From contig UQFU01000082.1 of the NCBI GenBank assembly GCA_900540425.1, forward strand, positions 1 to 7,157: a DNA stretch of 7,157 bases, in the 5' to 3' direction. Within the stretch, counting starts at the first letter, position 1; every line of letters starts with the position of its first letter. Of this stretch, positions 6,666 through 7,157 are shown one piece after another. The translations under genes were made by a program, and so were the position numbers. Source of the DNA: an uncultured Alphaproteobacteria bacterium (GTDB lineage Bacteria > Pseudomonadota > Alphaproteobacteria > RF32 > CAG-239). Under the pieces are notes generated by a model. That model did no database searches. It was given only the letters and a program-made list of their open reading frames with translations, and was not told the origin of the DNA.

Positions 6666-7157
6666 CACATTCGGGGGCATTGGAATAAGTGCGGCAGGTA
6701 TCGCAGCTTCCGCCATTGGCAATACAGCTGTCGTATTTGCGGCAGTCATAAACGCATATCCCGCCGGAAAGGTATGCCTCGGGATAACAATCTCCTCTTT
6801 TAAACAGCCCGCCGCATGAAATATATTCTGCCGGTTCAGAATAGGCTTGGCTGTAAGTGAGGTTATAACTGGAATCGCATTTTGTGCAAACGTAACAGTT
6901 ACCTCCGCCGACAGCGCCGCAGGAACAGGTTTTTGAAACCATTGAACTATCATAACCGGTACCGCAGGAATCAGACTGTGAACCTGACGGACAAGAATAG
7001 CTGTGCGTGTGTACACTAACTTCGTTACAGGTATAACGCGTCGTTCCGTCACAGTCCATGCAGGAGGAAGTATATCCGTTAGAACAAGAAGTTGCACCAC
7101 TACAGGAAGCGCTTCCTCCCGAAACACAGCTGCTCCCACCGGAGGATCCCGAACTTC
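6643..7157 (-). CDS. Cysteine-rich, Ser/Gly-rich protein, C-terminal part (5' end outside window)
   Basis: The frame is open from the right edge to TAA at 6643-6645, giving 170 visible residues. An internal ATG at 7059 exists, but the same composition continues upstream of it (CVSGGSASCSGATSCSNG), so the gene very probably starts beyond the window. By my count 22 of 170 residues are Cys, many in C-x-C or C-x-x-C pairs (KTCSCG, CYVCTKC, CDTC), with spacers rich in Ser, Gly, Tyr and Asn. The edge-proximal part is a low-complexity Ser/Gly stretch with a Cys every five to eight residues. This composition suggests an exported, disulfide-cross-linked surface or adhesin-like protein, though no signal peptide is visible here. 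I cannot assign a family, and the Cys spacing fits no zinc-binding or EGF pattern I can name with confidence. It faces the amidase across a shared terminator. Confidence 0.72.
   Translation of the reverse strand, partial: SSGSSGGSSCVSGGSASCSGATSCSNGYTSSCMDCDGTTRYTCNEVSVHTHSYSCPSGSQSDSCGTGYDSSMVSKTCSCGAVGGGNCYVCTKCDSSYNLTYSQAYSEPAEYISCGGLFKRGDCYPEAYLSGGICVYDCRKYDSCIANGGSCDTCRTYSNAPECEKNSGCM

Noticed and set aside
6162..7139. A 325-residue open frame on the - strand
   Set aside because: It runs antisense through the last third of the amidase, across the strong terminator, and then through another frame of the Cys-rich gene. Its sequence has no recognisable domain, while the competing frames have clear character.

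Overview
The window looks like chromosomal DNA from an alphaproteobacterium. The main evidence is an RNase E whose N-terminus (MTKRMLID...), long charged insertion inside the S1 domain and Trp-Trp C-terminal tail are all in the alphaproteobacterial style. It lies divergent to an AMIN-domain N-acetylmuramoyl-L-alanine amidase and is followed by an M48 metalloprotease with a TPR tail, a grouping I recall from alphaproteobacterial chromosomes. Base composition is close to balanced in the large genes and somewhat more A+T-rich in the leftmost gene and the intergenic regions. A very Cys-rich, Ser/Gly-rich protein at the right edge resembles proteins I associate with uncultured host-associated Alphaproteobacteria, but that is recollection rather than proof.

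Layout, left to right. The first 55 bases look like the last 17 codons of a + strand gene. It converges on a - strand gene of unknown function (133-876), with a long two-way hairpin terminator between them (60-119). To the right, still on the - strand, are the secreted M48/TPR protease (953-2347) and rne (2320-4815). The protease start lies inside the rne tail, so rne, the protease and perhaps the unknown gene form one leftward operon that ends at the hairpin.

Between rne and the amidase lie 512 bases (4816-5327) without a convincing gene. They probably hold a long rne leader, with a small hairpin and a repeated TGTAAAAGG motif, plus both divergent promoters. The amidase (5328-6569, + strand) ends at a strong intrinsic terminator (6578-6606). 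That terminator also faces the Cys-rich gene arriving from the right on the - strand (6643 to beyond the window edge).

Functionally, rne serves RNA decay and processing, the M48/TPR protein probably serves periplasmic or outer-membrane protein quality control, and the amidase cuts septal peptidoglycan during division. These are core envelope and RNA genes. The less ordinary parts are the unknown gene, the long rne leader and the Cys-rich protein. I see no CRISPR array, insertion sequence, tRNA or rRNA, and no clear evidence of a new multi-gene system.
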